This document shows, piece by piece, positions 26,048 through 35,100 of a DNA stretch of 64,000 nucleotides; the stretch's first letter is position 1, and each line of letters begins with the position of its first letter. The stretch spans positions 2,232,001 to 2,296,000 of the forward strand of contig NZ_CP094527.1 in NCBI RefSeq assembly GCF_022811725.1, written 5' to 3'. The translations under genes and the position numbers were made by a program. The notes under the pieces are model-generated. The model searched no databases. It saw only the letters and a program-made list of their open reading frames with translations, and had not been told where the DNA came from. The stretch is from Mucilaginibacter sp. SMC90. GTDB taxonomy: Bacteria; Bacteroidota; Bacteroidia; Sphingobacteriales; Sphingobacteriaceae.

Positions 26048-26443
26048 ATGCCATCCTCAGATCCAGCTATAAGTACTGAAGATTTAAAAGGCCGTTTTTA
26101 TAAATTATCCCAGTCGCTGAAAGCAGCCGCTTCCAAAGAGGCCGCAGCAAGTGGTAATTTACGAGGTTCCTATAAGCCGGAAATTGCTGACTTAAAGGTG
26201 CTGGCATCCGTAAAGTTACCGGAAGCCTTCGGCAAGCTGATCGTTGCCCTCGACCTGCAAAATGCATTTTTGTCCCTCGGTCATTATGTGCGCAGTTTTA
26301 CCGACGCGGTTTATGTCCTTGAAAAACTAAATGGCTTAATAATCGAGCGGCTGGCAGGCGGCGGCCAGCAAAACGCAATCGTGGCGGCGCTTGATGCCCT
26401 TAGCGAATGTGCTGAATTATACCTGACCATTACAGCAGCGTAA
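26048..26443 (+). CDS. Hypothetical helical protein
   Basis: 131 residues, Ala/Leu-rich, predicted to be an all-helical bundle (SLKAAASKEAAASG; YKPEIADLKVLASVKLPEAF; DALSECAELYLTI). No signal peptide. It begins 9 bases after the GNAT gene and probably forms an operon with it; the exonuclease III gene converges from the right with a gap of 8 bases. Not recognised. Confidence 0.65.
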   Translation: MPSSDPAISTEDLKGRFYKLSQSLKAAASKEAAASGNLRGSYKPEIADLKVLASVKLPEAFGKLIVALDLQNAFLSLGHYVRSFTDAVYVLEKLNGLIIERLAGGGQQNAIVAALDALSECAELYLTITAA

Positions 26444-26451
26444 GCATACGA

Positions 26452-27228
26452 TCATTTTTCAGATAGCTCTATCCACACTGGGGCGTGGTCGCTGGATTTT
26501 TCCCATCCGCGTACTTCCTTATCAACGCCACCATTAACCAACCTTCCTTCCAGGTGCGTGCTTAACAATAAATGATCGATGCGCAGCCCTGCATCCCTAC
26601 CATAAGCATTACGGAAATAATCCCAAAAGGTATAGATCTTTTCTTCGGGGTAAAGTTTGCGTATCGCATCCGTCCAGCCTTGGGCAACCAGGGCTTTAAA
26701 AGCATTTTTTACTTCCGGCCTGAACAGGGCATCGTCGAGCCAACGTTCAGGCTTATAAACGTCGAGGTCGGTAGGCATTACATTATAATCCCCGGCCAGC
26801 ACCATGGGTACATCGTGTTTGAGCATCAGCGCTGCATGTTTTTGAAGTCGCTTAAACCACTGGAGTTTATAATCAAACTTTGGCCCGGGGGCAGGGTTTC
26901 CGTTAGGCAGGTAAAGGCAGCCGACTACGAGGCCGTTTGTGATGGCTTCGATATAGCGGCTATGCAAATCGTCGGGATCACCGGGCAGGCCGCGGCTTAA
27001 CTCTTTAAGGTCGTCGTATCTTGAAAGTATGGCTATCCCGTTCCAGCTCTTCTGACCATGCCAGATGGCATGGTAACCGGCTTCATTAATAGCGGCTAAC
27101 GGAAATTTTTCGTCCGGGGCCTTTAGTTCCTGGAGGCATACCACATCGGGCGCGTATTCTTTCAGCCAGCGGAGCAGTACTGGTAAACGGCCATTAACCC
27201 CGTTAACGTTATAGGTAGCAATTTTCAT
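26452..27228 (-). CDS. xth: Exodeoxyribonuclease III (AP endonuclease, ExoIII family)
   Basis: 258 residues, the usual length. Family motifs are intact: MKIATYNVNGVNGRL at the start, VVCLQELKAPDEKFP with the metal-binding Glu, GNGIAILSR-type segment WNGIAILSR, CLYLPNGNP, the catalytic VLAGDYNVMPTDLDVY (Asp-x-Asn), YTFWDYFRNAYGRDAGLRIDHLL and the final KSSDHAPVWIEL with Asp-His. It would remove abasic sites and 3'-blocking groups during base excision repair. Standing in cargo, it is a single gene without repair partners. Confidence 0.93.
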   Translation of the reverse strand: MKIATYNVNGVNGRLPVLLRWLKEYAPDVVCLQELKAPDEKFPLAAINEAGYHAIWHGQKSWNGIAILSRYDDLKELSRGLPGDPDDLHSRYIEAITNGLVVGCLYLPNGNPAPGPKFDYKLQWFKRLQKHAALMLKHDVPMVLAGDYNVMPTDLDVYKPERWLDDALFRPEVKNAFKALVAQGWTDAIRKLYPEEKIYTFWDYFRNAYGRDAGLRIDHLLLSTHLEGRLVNGGVDKEVRGWEKSSDHAPVWIELSEK

Positions 27229-27441
27229 AAGCGGTATTTTATCGGATATGGGTTAGACGATTTACGGTCGCCCGCTGTCTATAACGTTATAAATGCCGGC
27301 TTGTTGACCGCGAAGCCCTATTAAACGGTAAGACAACAAAAAAAATAAATAAATCTTAATTAACTATTTCAATGGTTGGTGGAAATACGATATGTTTTAA
27401 TTTGTTGGGCTATTATTTATACTAAACCATCACCCGTAATT

Positions 27442-27642
27442 ATGCCTGCCAGTAGGAATGATTTTCAAACAGTTTATGTTACCAGAAATTATAAAAAGGA
27501 GGGTATCATTATCGATGACATTATTGAAGTAGCGCCCGACAAATTCAAGAGTATTAAATTCCGCCATACCTATTACGAAACAGGGGATTTTCTTTTATCA
27601 GAGCAAGAGGCCATTGAATTTTGCAGGGGTCACCAAATTTAG
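27442..27642 (+). CDS. Small hypothetical protein
   Basis: 66 residues from ATG 27442 (the frame is open to 27376 but that start gives no better signal). The protein is soluble, beta-rich (TVYVTRNYKKEGIIIDDIIE; FRHTYYETGDFLLSEQEAIEF), and resembles small proteins found singly in Mucilaginibacter-like genomes. The LytTR gene converges from the right with 22 bases between. Function unknown. Confidence 0.55.
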   Translation: MPASRNDFQTVYVTRNYKKEGIIIDDIIEVAPDKFKSIKFRHTYYETGDFLLSEQEAIEFCRGHQI

Positions 27643-27664
27643 CGGCCTTGATCAACGCCTTAAT

Positions 27665-28546
27665 TCAAAGCATTGATAGCAACCTCTTTTCTTGTATCCA
27701 GGTCTTAAAAGCCAGCGCCCTTTTCTGGCTGATAACTACATCTCCATCAAGATGCGGAGAAAGCGTTGCTTTCAGTTTCCCATAACTGAGCAGGTCAAAA
27801 CCCTTACAGGCAGCGCGGTTTAATACCAATTGCCTGTTGGCCCTGAAAAAACGGTCTTCGGGTAGCCGCTGTTGCACTTCATCCAACGACAGGGTAATAA
27901 AAAAGTCTTCACCCTGCATGGTACGCAGAAAATTGCTATCCCCCTTACGGTAAAAATAGGCTATTTCATCTATGGGCAACAAAACATTGGCAGCGCCTTT
28001 GCTGACCTGAAAAGTTGTTGCCCCGGACGCTACGGGCGCAGGTGCCACACTGCCGATACGGTCGATCACATTTTTTGCCTGCCGCCACCGGCCATAAAAG
28101 TAATAGCTGACATAATAAAAATTGATCAGCAGGATCTGCAACAGGATAAACTGAAAATCATAGCGCAGATAAGTAGTGTGCAGGATATTGTAACCCCTTA
28201 TCCTGAAATATAAAGCAGCCAGTAAGAAAGCCAGCAGCCCGGGTACGATAAAACCAAAGAAAGCCTGCAAACCTATTCGGTGAAGCGGCATTTCCAGCCA
28301 GTCGCATCTTTCATCAAGCTTGATTACGATTTTACGCACTGCCCAAAAGAGTGTAAATGCGATCCCGAAACTTCCTATAAATGCGTAATAGTAGGCAGGC
28401 ATCAGCAGCATCTCAAAAGTGGACCTGGTTTCCCCGTAAACAATGACAATATGTGTGGCGACAATACAGGCTATCAAGCGGAGGTAGGTGTCTTTATAGG
28501 CAATGGGTTTCTTGGTATCATAATAAGGAATACGGACATCCTGCAT
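27665..28546 (-). CDS. Membrane-anchored LytTR transcriptional regulator
   Basis: 293 residues. Four hydrophobic helices fall in residues about 20-160 (for example RLIACIVATHIVIVYG; FGFIVPGLLAFLLAALYF). A LytTR DNA-binding domain fills the C-terminus from about 190, with IDEIAYFYRKGDSNFLRTM, LDEVQQRLPEDRFFRANRQLVLN and ISQKRALAFKTWI. This single-polypeptide sensor-regulator form without a receiver domain is frequent in Bacteroidota. Target genes and signal are unknown. It diverges from the gene at 28655 and may control it. Confidence 0.85.
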   Translation of the reverse strand: MQDVRIPYYDTKKPIAYKDTYLRLIACIVATHIVIVYGETRSTFEMLLMPAYYYAFIGSFGIAFTLFWAVRKIVIKLDERCDWLEMPLHRIGLQAFFGFIVPGLLAFLLAALYFRIRGYNILHTTYLRYDFQFILLQILLINFYYVSYYFYGRWRQAKNVIDRIGSVAPAPVASGATTFQVSKGAANVLLPIDEIAYFYRKGDSNFLRTMQGEDFFITLSLDEVQQRLPEDRFFRANRQLVLNRAACKGFDLLSYGKLKATLSPHLDGDVVISQKRALAFKTWIQEKRLLSML

Positions 28547-28654
28547 ATGGCAAACTGTTTTTAATCTTTATGTAAAAATGGTGATTGAATTACCTATTGG
28601 TTAAGGTATCTAACGATATTCGGTTTTAAATATTTTAAAATCATACCTATCATT

Positions 28655-29038
28655 ATGGCAAAACAAAATTTCACAGCGGATGGCGTAAAAGCCAAAACCG
28701 CAGAACTCTATGCACTTTCCGATGCTGCACTCCAGGCCGAAGTGGCCTCCATGCGGGCCGATTTCCGCTCATGGCTCAGCAACAACTTCGTTTTTACTAC
28801 CGATCAGGCAACTTACCTAAAAGCCATCGACAGCCGTTTTCTATCAGATGCCGGGGCCGCCACCGCTGCGGCTGCGGGTTCGCGCCTGCCCATCCAATTA
28901 CAGGTGCCGGTACCGCCGGGAGGCTATAGCAGTAAATTCATTGTTATTTCAGGCGGGGGCCTTAATCCACGTTATGATTCGCTGGCTGGTTACAGCGTCA
29001 GCGGGACGTTACAGTTTACTATCGGCTACAACATTTAA
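28655..29038 (+). CDS. Hypothetical small protein
   Basis: 127 residues. The first about 65 are helical (KAKTAELYALSDAALQAEVASM), the rest is strand-rich with an Ala/Pro/Gly linker (LPIQLQVPVPPGGY) and ends SGTLQFTIGYNI. No signal peptide is evident, so it may be cytoplasmic or exported by a non-classical route. The divergent LytTR regulator is 108 bases away. A near-perfect 21-bp hairpin starts 2 bases after its stop. Confidence 0.6.
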   Translation: MAKQNFTADGVKAKTAELYALSDAALQAEVASMRADFRSWLSNNFVFTTDQATYLKAIDSRFLSDAGAATAAAAGSRLPIQLQVPVPPGGYSSKFIVISGGGLNPRYDSLAGYSVSGTLQFTIGYNI

Positions 29039-29040
29039 TA

Positions 29041-29087
29041 CTGCTTTCAGGCATTATGGGCAGCGCGCCCATAGTGCCTGAAAGCAG
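29041..29087 (+). terminator. Very long perfect hairpin after the 28655 gene
   Basis: Bases 29041-29061 and 29067-29087 are complementary over 21 positions with one T/G wobble and a 5-base loop. No T-run follows (TAAAATG), so it may act as an mRNA 3' stabiliser or weak terminator rather than a classic intrinsic terminator. Confidence 0.6.
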
Positions 29088-29122
29088 TAAAATGTGCTAA
29101 AGCTTTGCATAAAGGCCTTTTA

Positions 29123-29731
29123 ATGGCTATATTAGCTTTTGCGATGCTTTTGGATGACGGCAGGTACAGAGATGAAGGGCTTTTCCCGTTGAATATGGGT
29201 GAAGAGGCAGCTTTCGAACGCACCTTTAAGGCCTATCATGCGCCGCTGCGCTATTACTGTGAACAGCTCACCGGCGCAGATGATGCAAGCGAAGATATCG
29301 TAAGCCATCTTTTCCTGAAACTCTGGCAAAAGCAGGTGGTGTTTGAAAACACCGAACATGCGCAGGCTTATCTGTACCGCTCTGCAAAAAATGCCTGCCT
29401 GAATTTTATCCGCAATGAAAAAAGGGCAGATGAAAACAAAGAGATCATCTTATCGGAAACTCCGGAAGTTTCCGACAATTATTTAAATACCTTTATACAA
29501 ACAGAAGTCTGGGCCGAATTATACCGCGCCATTGAAGGGCTGCCCTCACAATGCTGCAAGGTAATTACCATGAGCTACCTGGAAGGCATGAGCAACCAGG
29601 AAATAGCCGATGAAATGGACTTATCCCTACAGACGGTAAAAAATTACAAACTGCGTGGCCTCACCATCCTAAAGGACAGGTTGCCCGACGGTTTGCTTAT
29701 CCTGCTTACCAGTATGGCATTGCTTAAATGA
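29123..29731 (+). CDS. ECF sigma-70 factor, FecI-like
   Basis: 202 residues from ATG 29123 (a TTG at 29105 is possible). Region 2 includes FERTFKAYHAPLRYYCEQLTG and ASEDIVSHLFLKLWQK, and region 4 is LPSQCCKVITMSYLEGMSNQEIADEMDLSLQTVKNYKLRGL with a helix-turn-helix. This is the type that, with FecR, switches on SusC/SusD transporters by transmembrane signalling. FecR is encoded at 30747, separated by two reverse-strand genes. The C-terminal hydrophobic tail (GLLILLTSMALL) is common in Bacteroidota sigma factors of this type. Confidence 0.9.
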   Translation: MAILAFAMLLDDGRYRDEGLFPLNMGEEAAFERTFKAYHAPLRYYCEQLTGADDASEDIVSHLFLKLWQKQVVFENTEHAQAYLYRSAKNACLNFIRNEKRADENKEIILSETPEVSDNYLNTFIQTEVWAELYRAIEGLPSQCCKVITMSYLEGMSNQEIADEMDLSLQTVKNYKLRGLTILKDRLPDGLLILLTSMALLK

Positions 29732-29766
29732 AACAGGGCCATAATAAATATCCTATAATGCCTCGG

Positions 29767-30063
29767 TTAAGCAACCCTTTCTGCTTTTGACAGCCCTGTG
29801 CCGGATGTTGCCCCGGCTTCATCCAGTCGAATATCTTCCTGCAAGAAATCGTACATACCTCCGGCTCCTTTGCACCTGTACAGATAGTTAATTATTTGCG
29901 TGGGCGTTTTGCCGGGGACAAATAACGCCTGTAGCCGCCTGAGCAAAGGGGCTTTTTTATAAACCGGTGAAGATGAAATAATTGTATAGTTCTCGCTTTT
30001 ACAAAAAGCCGGGCCTGTAGTTAATACAACCCGCTGTCCCGGAGTATATTTTCGCATAACCAT
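29767..30063 (-). CDS. Hypothetical small basic protein
   Basis: 98 residues. It starts with a basic strand-rich segment (MRKYTPGQRVVLTTGPAFCKSENYTIISSS) that could be a small beta-barrel, followed by helices (KTPTQIINYLYRCKG). No signal peptide. It lies between the sigma factor and KaiB-like genes, on the opposite strand. Function unknown; moderately sure it is real from its length and composition. Confidence 0.5.
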   Translation of the reverse strand: MVMRKYTPGQRVVLTTGPAFCKSENYTIISSSPVYKKAPLLRRLQALFVPGKTPTQIINYLYRCKGAGGMYDFLQEDIRLDEAGATSGTGLSKAERVA

Positions 30064-30220
30064 AGGATATTTGCTTTAGTCCTAAAAGATAAAATTTGAC
30101 GTTCTTCTAAAATGCCGAAATTATTAAAAGCTACTTTTTTGCTGTATAAGTGAATTGTTAAAAATTGTAGTGAATCCAGCTGCCGGTAAACCTTCGATAT
30201 ACTGCGTCACCGGCCCTCCT

Positions 30221-30502
30221 CTAGGCAGAAACAATATTTAATCCTACCAAAACCTTTTCCGTATTGGAAAGGTCACCTATAAGCCGGTGAAGTGACGGAG
30301 GGACTTTTTTAATAAGCGTAGGAACGGCAATGATCTGCTCTTGTTGGGCAAGTTGTGGGTTTTCCCGCAGGTCTATTATTTCAATGGCGTACTCGCCGGA
30401 TAGTTGTTCACTGCAAATTTTTTCGAGGTTGGCAATTGCCTTTTCGGTAGTTGCCGTTTTACCTGCAATGTAGAGGCAAAGTTTGCATTTTTCCTTGTCC
30501 AT
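30221..30502 (-). CDS. kaiB: KaiB-like thioredoxin-fold protein
   Basis: 93 residues. KCKLCLYIAGKTATTEKAIANL followed by YAIEIIDLRENPQLAQQEQIIAVPTLIKKVPPSLHRLIGDL is the KaiB pattern: the first strand, the ID(L/V)xxNPxLA motif, the cis-Pro VPTLIK and the P-x-R/H-R-x-I-G-D-L end. It is known from cyanobacterial clocks and from KaiB-KaiC pairs in other bacteria. No kaiC or kaiA is in the window, so a clock role cannot be claimed; stress or signalling function is possible. Confidence 0.85.
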   Translation of the reverse strand: MDKEKCKLCLYIAGKTATTEKAIANLEKICSEQLSGEYAIEIIDLRENPQLAQQEQIIAVPTLIKKVPPSLHRLIGDLSNTEKVLVGLNIVSA

Positions 30503-30746
30503 AGTGCTGCAAAATTTAAGACAGATTTTATAACAAATTTCGGTTATTTATGGTTCGACCCTGTAGGTTAAATACGATTAAATTCTTTAAACAAATCAGT
30601 TATTGGTTTTGCGGATCATAGTAATCTGCTGTGCTGCGCCAAACTACAATAAGTTAAGTGATAATTTATTTTTTGTAAATAAATCGTAACCCCTGTGGGT
30701 ACTTTTTTATAACAAGGGTGTATTTACCTTAAATACACTTGCAAAG

Positions 30747-31931
30747 ATGGCACCGACCGACTTCTCCAATTCGCAACGCATCGTTTATCTTATCAGCCGC
30801 TATATGGACGGTGCCATTGATTTTGCTGAGTTACAGGAACTCGACGAGTGGCGCAAAAATGGCAACGAACCACTGTTCCGCAGGCTGTTAGATGAAAATG
30901 AACAAAAGGAAGCATTGAAAAAAATGCAAGGCTATAATTCAGCGGCAAGCCTTCAACGCCTCAGGCAACAGATGATTTTGTCCGGGCGAAAATCTAAGTC
31001 TATTTCAATTCGGGTGAGGCTCCTGGCAGCGGCATCCATTGTAATTGCAATCGGGCTGTCGCTCACCTTTTATTTAATGAAGCCGGCAAAACAACAGATG
31101 GTATCGCTCAGGCCACATCCAATGTATGTCCCGCCCGGTTCTGATAAGGCCATCCTGACCCTTGCTAACGGTAAAAAAGTACTGCTTGGCAAAAATGCAG
31201 CCGGGGTGATTGCCATACAGGTGGGCATACAGGCATCCAACTCGACGGCAGGCAAGCTGACCTACACCCAAAATGCCAAAGCGACCAACCCTGATATGAT
31301 TATTGCATTTAACACCATTGAAACCCCACGCGGCGGAAAGTATGAAATTGAGTTGCCGGATGGCACGAAGGTATGGCTCAATGCCGCCTCCTCACTGCGT
31401 TATCCCGTGAGCTTTGCAGGACAAAGCCGTGAAGTAGAACTTACCGGTGAAGCCTACTTTGAAGTGGCAAAGGATAAAACAAGGCCGTTTACCGTTAGTG
31501 CTTCCAACCAGAAAGTTACCGTTCTCGGTACCCATTTCAACATCAATGCCTACAAGGATGAACCTCGTATTGCCACTACTCTTTTGGAAGGCTCTGTAAA
31601 GGTGAGCTATGGCGAAAACCATGCGTTGCTTGCGCCAGGGCAACAATCGTCTTTGACAGAAGGCAAATTGACTGTTACCGAAACCGATACTTATGTAGCC
31701 ACGGCATGGAAAGACGGCAAGCTGGCTTTTATGCGTACAGACTTAAAAACCGTACTGCGCCAGATTTCAAGGTGGTATAATGTCGATATAGAATATATAG
31801 GCAAGACACCGGAGTTCAGCATTTCCGGCGATGTATCGCGGGAGGCCGACCTGTCAGCGATGCTGCGCATACTTGAAATTTACAATGTCCATTTTGTTCA
31901 ACAGGGACGTAAACTGATCATAACCCAATGA
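30747..31931 (+). CDS. FecR-family anti-sigma factor
   Basis: 394 residues. The N-terminal about 80 residues form the cytoplasmic sigma-binding part (ISRYMDGAIDFAELQELDEW). A single transmembrane helix lies at about 92-111 (LLAAASIVIAIGLSLTFYLM). The periplasmic FecR domain contains TPRGGKYEIELPDGTKVWLNA and VELTGEAYFEVAKDKTRPF, then the DUF4974 domain near the C-terminus (DLKTVLRQISRWYNVDIEY; LEIYNVHFVQQGRKLIITQ). It would hold the sigma factor and release it when the SusC-type receptor at 32133 binds its ligand. Confidence 0.93.
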   Translation: MAPTDFSNSQRIVYLISRYMDGAIDFAELQELDEWRKNGNEPLFRRLLDENEQKEALKKMQGYNSAASLQRLRQQMILSGRKSKSISIRVRLLAAASIVIAIGLSLTFYLMKPAKQQMVSLRPHPMYVPPGSDKAILTLANGKKVLLGKNAAGVIAIQVGIQASNSTAGKLTYTQNAKATNPDMIIAFNTIETPRGGKYEIELPDGTKVWLNAASSLRYPVSFAGQSREVELTGEAYFEVAKDKTRPFTVSASNQKVTVLGTHFNINAYKDEPRIATTLLEGSVKVSYGENHALLAPGQQSSLTEGKLTVTETDTYVATAWKDGKLAFMRTDLKTVLRQISRWYNVDIEYIGKTPEFSISGDVSREADLSAMLRILEIYNVHFVQQGRKLIITQ

Positions 31932-32037
31932 AGAAAATAAAAACAGATTACTAACCAATAAAACCCAATGCGTATGGCATAAACCCAAGAAGCAATATTA
32001 AGATCAAAATTAGTTAATGAACCCCGCAAAAAACAAA

Positions 32038-32064
32038 GCCGAAAGTGTTCGAAGCACTTTCGGC
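32038..32064 (+). promoter_or_regulatory. Hairpin in the FecR-SusC intergenic region
   Basis: GCCGAAAGTG and CACTTTCGGC form a perfect 10-bp stem with a 7-base loop. No T-run follows, so attenuation or mRNA processing between fecR and susC is more likely than full termination. Confidence 0.5.
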
Positions 32065-32132
32065 GGCGTTGGGGGCAGTAGCTCCTTTAACAAATCCCTT
32101 GAATTGATTTATTAACCCAACTAAACAAAAGT

Positions 32133-35100
32133 ATGAATTTAAAATCATGCGAAGGCCCGCCTTTACCCGAAAAAAAGCGCAGTAGCCTTTATCAATTGTT
32201 CCGTATCATGCGACTTATTATAGCTATTATTATTACATTTTGTTTGCAGGTACGTGCAAATGTCTTTGCACAGCAAATTACGCTCAGCGTAAAAAACGCC
32301 TCCATTCAGTCCGTGTTGGATGAGATCAAAAAACAAAGTGGCTATAGCCTTATCAGCAAGGATGATCTGCTTGAAAACACATCAAAAGTAACGCTAACAC
32401 TAAAAAATGTAAGTATTCAAAAAGCCCTTGACGAGTGTTTTAAAAATCAAACGCTCACCTATGAGATCGTCGGCAAAACCATTGTGGTAAAAGCCAAGCC
32501 GCCACAACAAAAGCCAAAGGTCAGCCCACAGGATGGTATCACGATACGTGGCATCGTTACCGATACGGCGGGCAATCCTTTAGCCGGGGCAGCTATAGTT
32601 GCCGAAGGCACAAAACTATCAGCCATATCGAAGAGTGACGGTAGTTTTGAAATAAAGGACTTACCTACAAACAGCATTTTGACGATCCGGTTAATCGGCT
32701 ATACAACTGCATCCATTCCTGTATCTGATGTCCCCGATTCTTACCTTAAAGTAACCCTTAAAGTCAATGTTACTTCCTTGAATCAGGTGAGTATTGTAAG
32801 TACAGGCTATCAACAAATACCTAAAGAAAGGGCGACAGGCTCGTTTGTACAATTAAATAATGCGCTTGTCAACCGGAGCGTGACAACAAATATTTTAGAC
32901 CGTATCAACGGAATCAGTTCAGGCGTCCTTTTTAATAATCAGGCCCTCGGCACAATTGGCGGACCGGATCCGCTCAATAAAAACATCGGTATAAATATCC
33001 GTGGGCAAAGCACGATCAACAGTTCAACCAACCCTTTAATAGTGCTGGATAATTTCCCTTACGATGGTGAGCTTTCCAGCATTAATCCAAATGATATCGA
33101 ATCGGTCACTATACTTAAGGATGCGGCGGCGGCATCCATTTGGGGAGCCCGGTCGGGAAACGGGGTTATTGTGCTTACTTCGAAAAAAGGCAAGAAAAAT
33201 GAAAAAATGCGTATCGATTTTAATAGTAGCCTAACAATAAAAAATAAACCCGATCTTTTTTACGACAAAAATTACCTCGACGCCGCCGATTATATTGATG
33301 TTGAAACCTACCTGTTTAATAAAGGTTTTTTTAATGCCGACTTAAAAAACACTACCGCCCAAACTCCTGTCTCCCCCGTGGTCAGCATACTTGATAAGGA
33401 GAGATCAGGACTGATATCTGGGGCAGACGCACAAAGCCAGTTGGATGTACTGCGTAAAAATGACGTCAGGGAAGATTTTTATAAATATGTCTACCAGAAA
33501 GCAATAAACCAACAATATTCACTGGCGATAAGGGGAGGAAGCCCTACACTTGCCTATTCGCTTTCTATTGGCAGGGATGACAACAGGGATAACGTGGTAC
33601 GCAATGGCTATAACAGGACCACCGTTAACAGCCAAAATACCTATTATCCTGTCAAGAACCTTGAAATCGCTGCCAACCTGAATTATACGGAAAGCAATAC
33701 TGCCACAAACAATACCACAAATTTATACGGCAGCGATTATGGTATCAATGCAAAATACAAGAACCTGTATCCATATGCCAGGCTTGCCGACGACAATGGA
33801 AACGCCCTGCCAATCGTAAAGGGATTCAGTCCCGGATATATTGCTGATGCGGCATCCAAAGGTTTCCTGGACTGGAATTACAGGCCTTTGGATGAGATCA
33901 ATAATGCAGACTATAATACGAGGGTAAAAGATATCCTGTTCCGGGTCGGCGCAAAATATAAAATCCTGCCGCAGCTGAATATAGAAATACAGGACCAAAA
34001 CGAAAACCAGGTTACCGATGCCCGCAACTTACAAAGCCAGCAGACTTATTATGTACGAAACCTGATCAATAAATTTTCGCAATATGACGCTTCAACTAAT
34101 ACCTTCAATTACATTTTTCCATTGGGTGCTATTCTGAACACCTCAAATTATGAAATGCACTCCAATAGCCTTAGAGGACAGGTTAACTACGACCAGCAAA
34201 TCCAAAAAAATAATATTACTGCCATAGCAGGCGCAGAGGTAAGACAGATAAAGACAGAAGGTTACAATGGGATTTCATATGGATATAATGACCAGTTCGG
34301 CACTTCCAATGATGCTCTTAACTATGTTTCTTCATTTCCCACAAACCCATCCGGTTCGGCACTCATACCGGCAGGTGGCAACAGCATTTTTGGCACGACC
34401 TACAGATATATTTCCTATTATGCTAATGCCGCTTATTCCTATGATGATAAGTATATTTTTAACCTGAGTGGGCGAAAGGATGGCGCCAATATCTTCGGCG
34501 CAAAAACGAATGATAAAATAACCCCCTTATGGTCAACAGGCATTGGCTGGCAGGTCAACAAGGAGGATTTTTATAATGTTGCATGGCTTCCATACCTAAA
34601 ATTCAGGGCATCTTATGGCTTTAATGGCAACGTATACAATAGCTCCGCTTACCTCACCGGTGCTTATTGGACTGCCACGGAAACAGGGCTGAGTTATATT
34701 TCTGTAAATACGGCACCGAACCCGGAGCTTAGGTGGGAAAAAGTAAAGAATATAAATTTGGGGCTCGATTTCGCCCTTCGCAACAACAGGATCAATGGCA
34801 CCATTGAATTATACAGGAAAGATGGACTTGACCTTTTGCAAAACACACCTTTGGCACTGCAAACCGGCTTTTCCTCTTTTATGAGCAATAGTGCCAGTAC
34901 AAGTACAAATGGCATAGACCTCACCCTTCAAAGCAATAACCTCACAGGCAATTTTAAATGGGCTACCACATTACTGGCCAGCTACCTCAATGATAAATTG
35001 ACGAGTTACGATGTCATCCAGACAGCGACCTCCATGCAAAGCAGTATGGCAGGTGTTGTCGGGAAGCCTTTGTACAGCATTTATAGCTATAAATGGGCAG

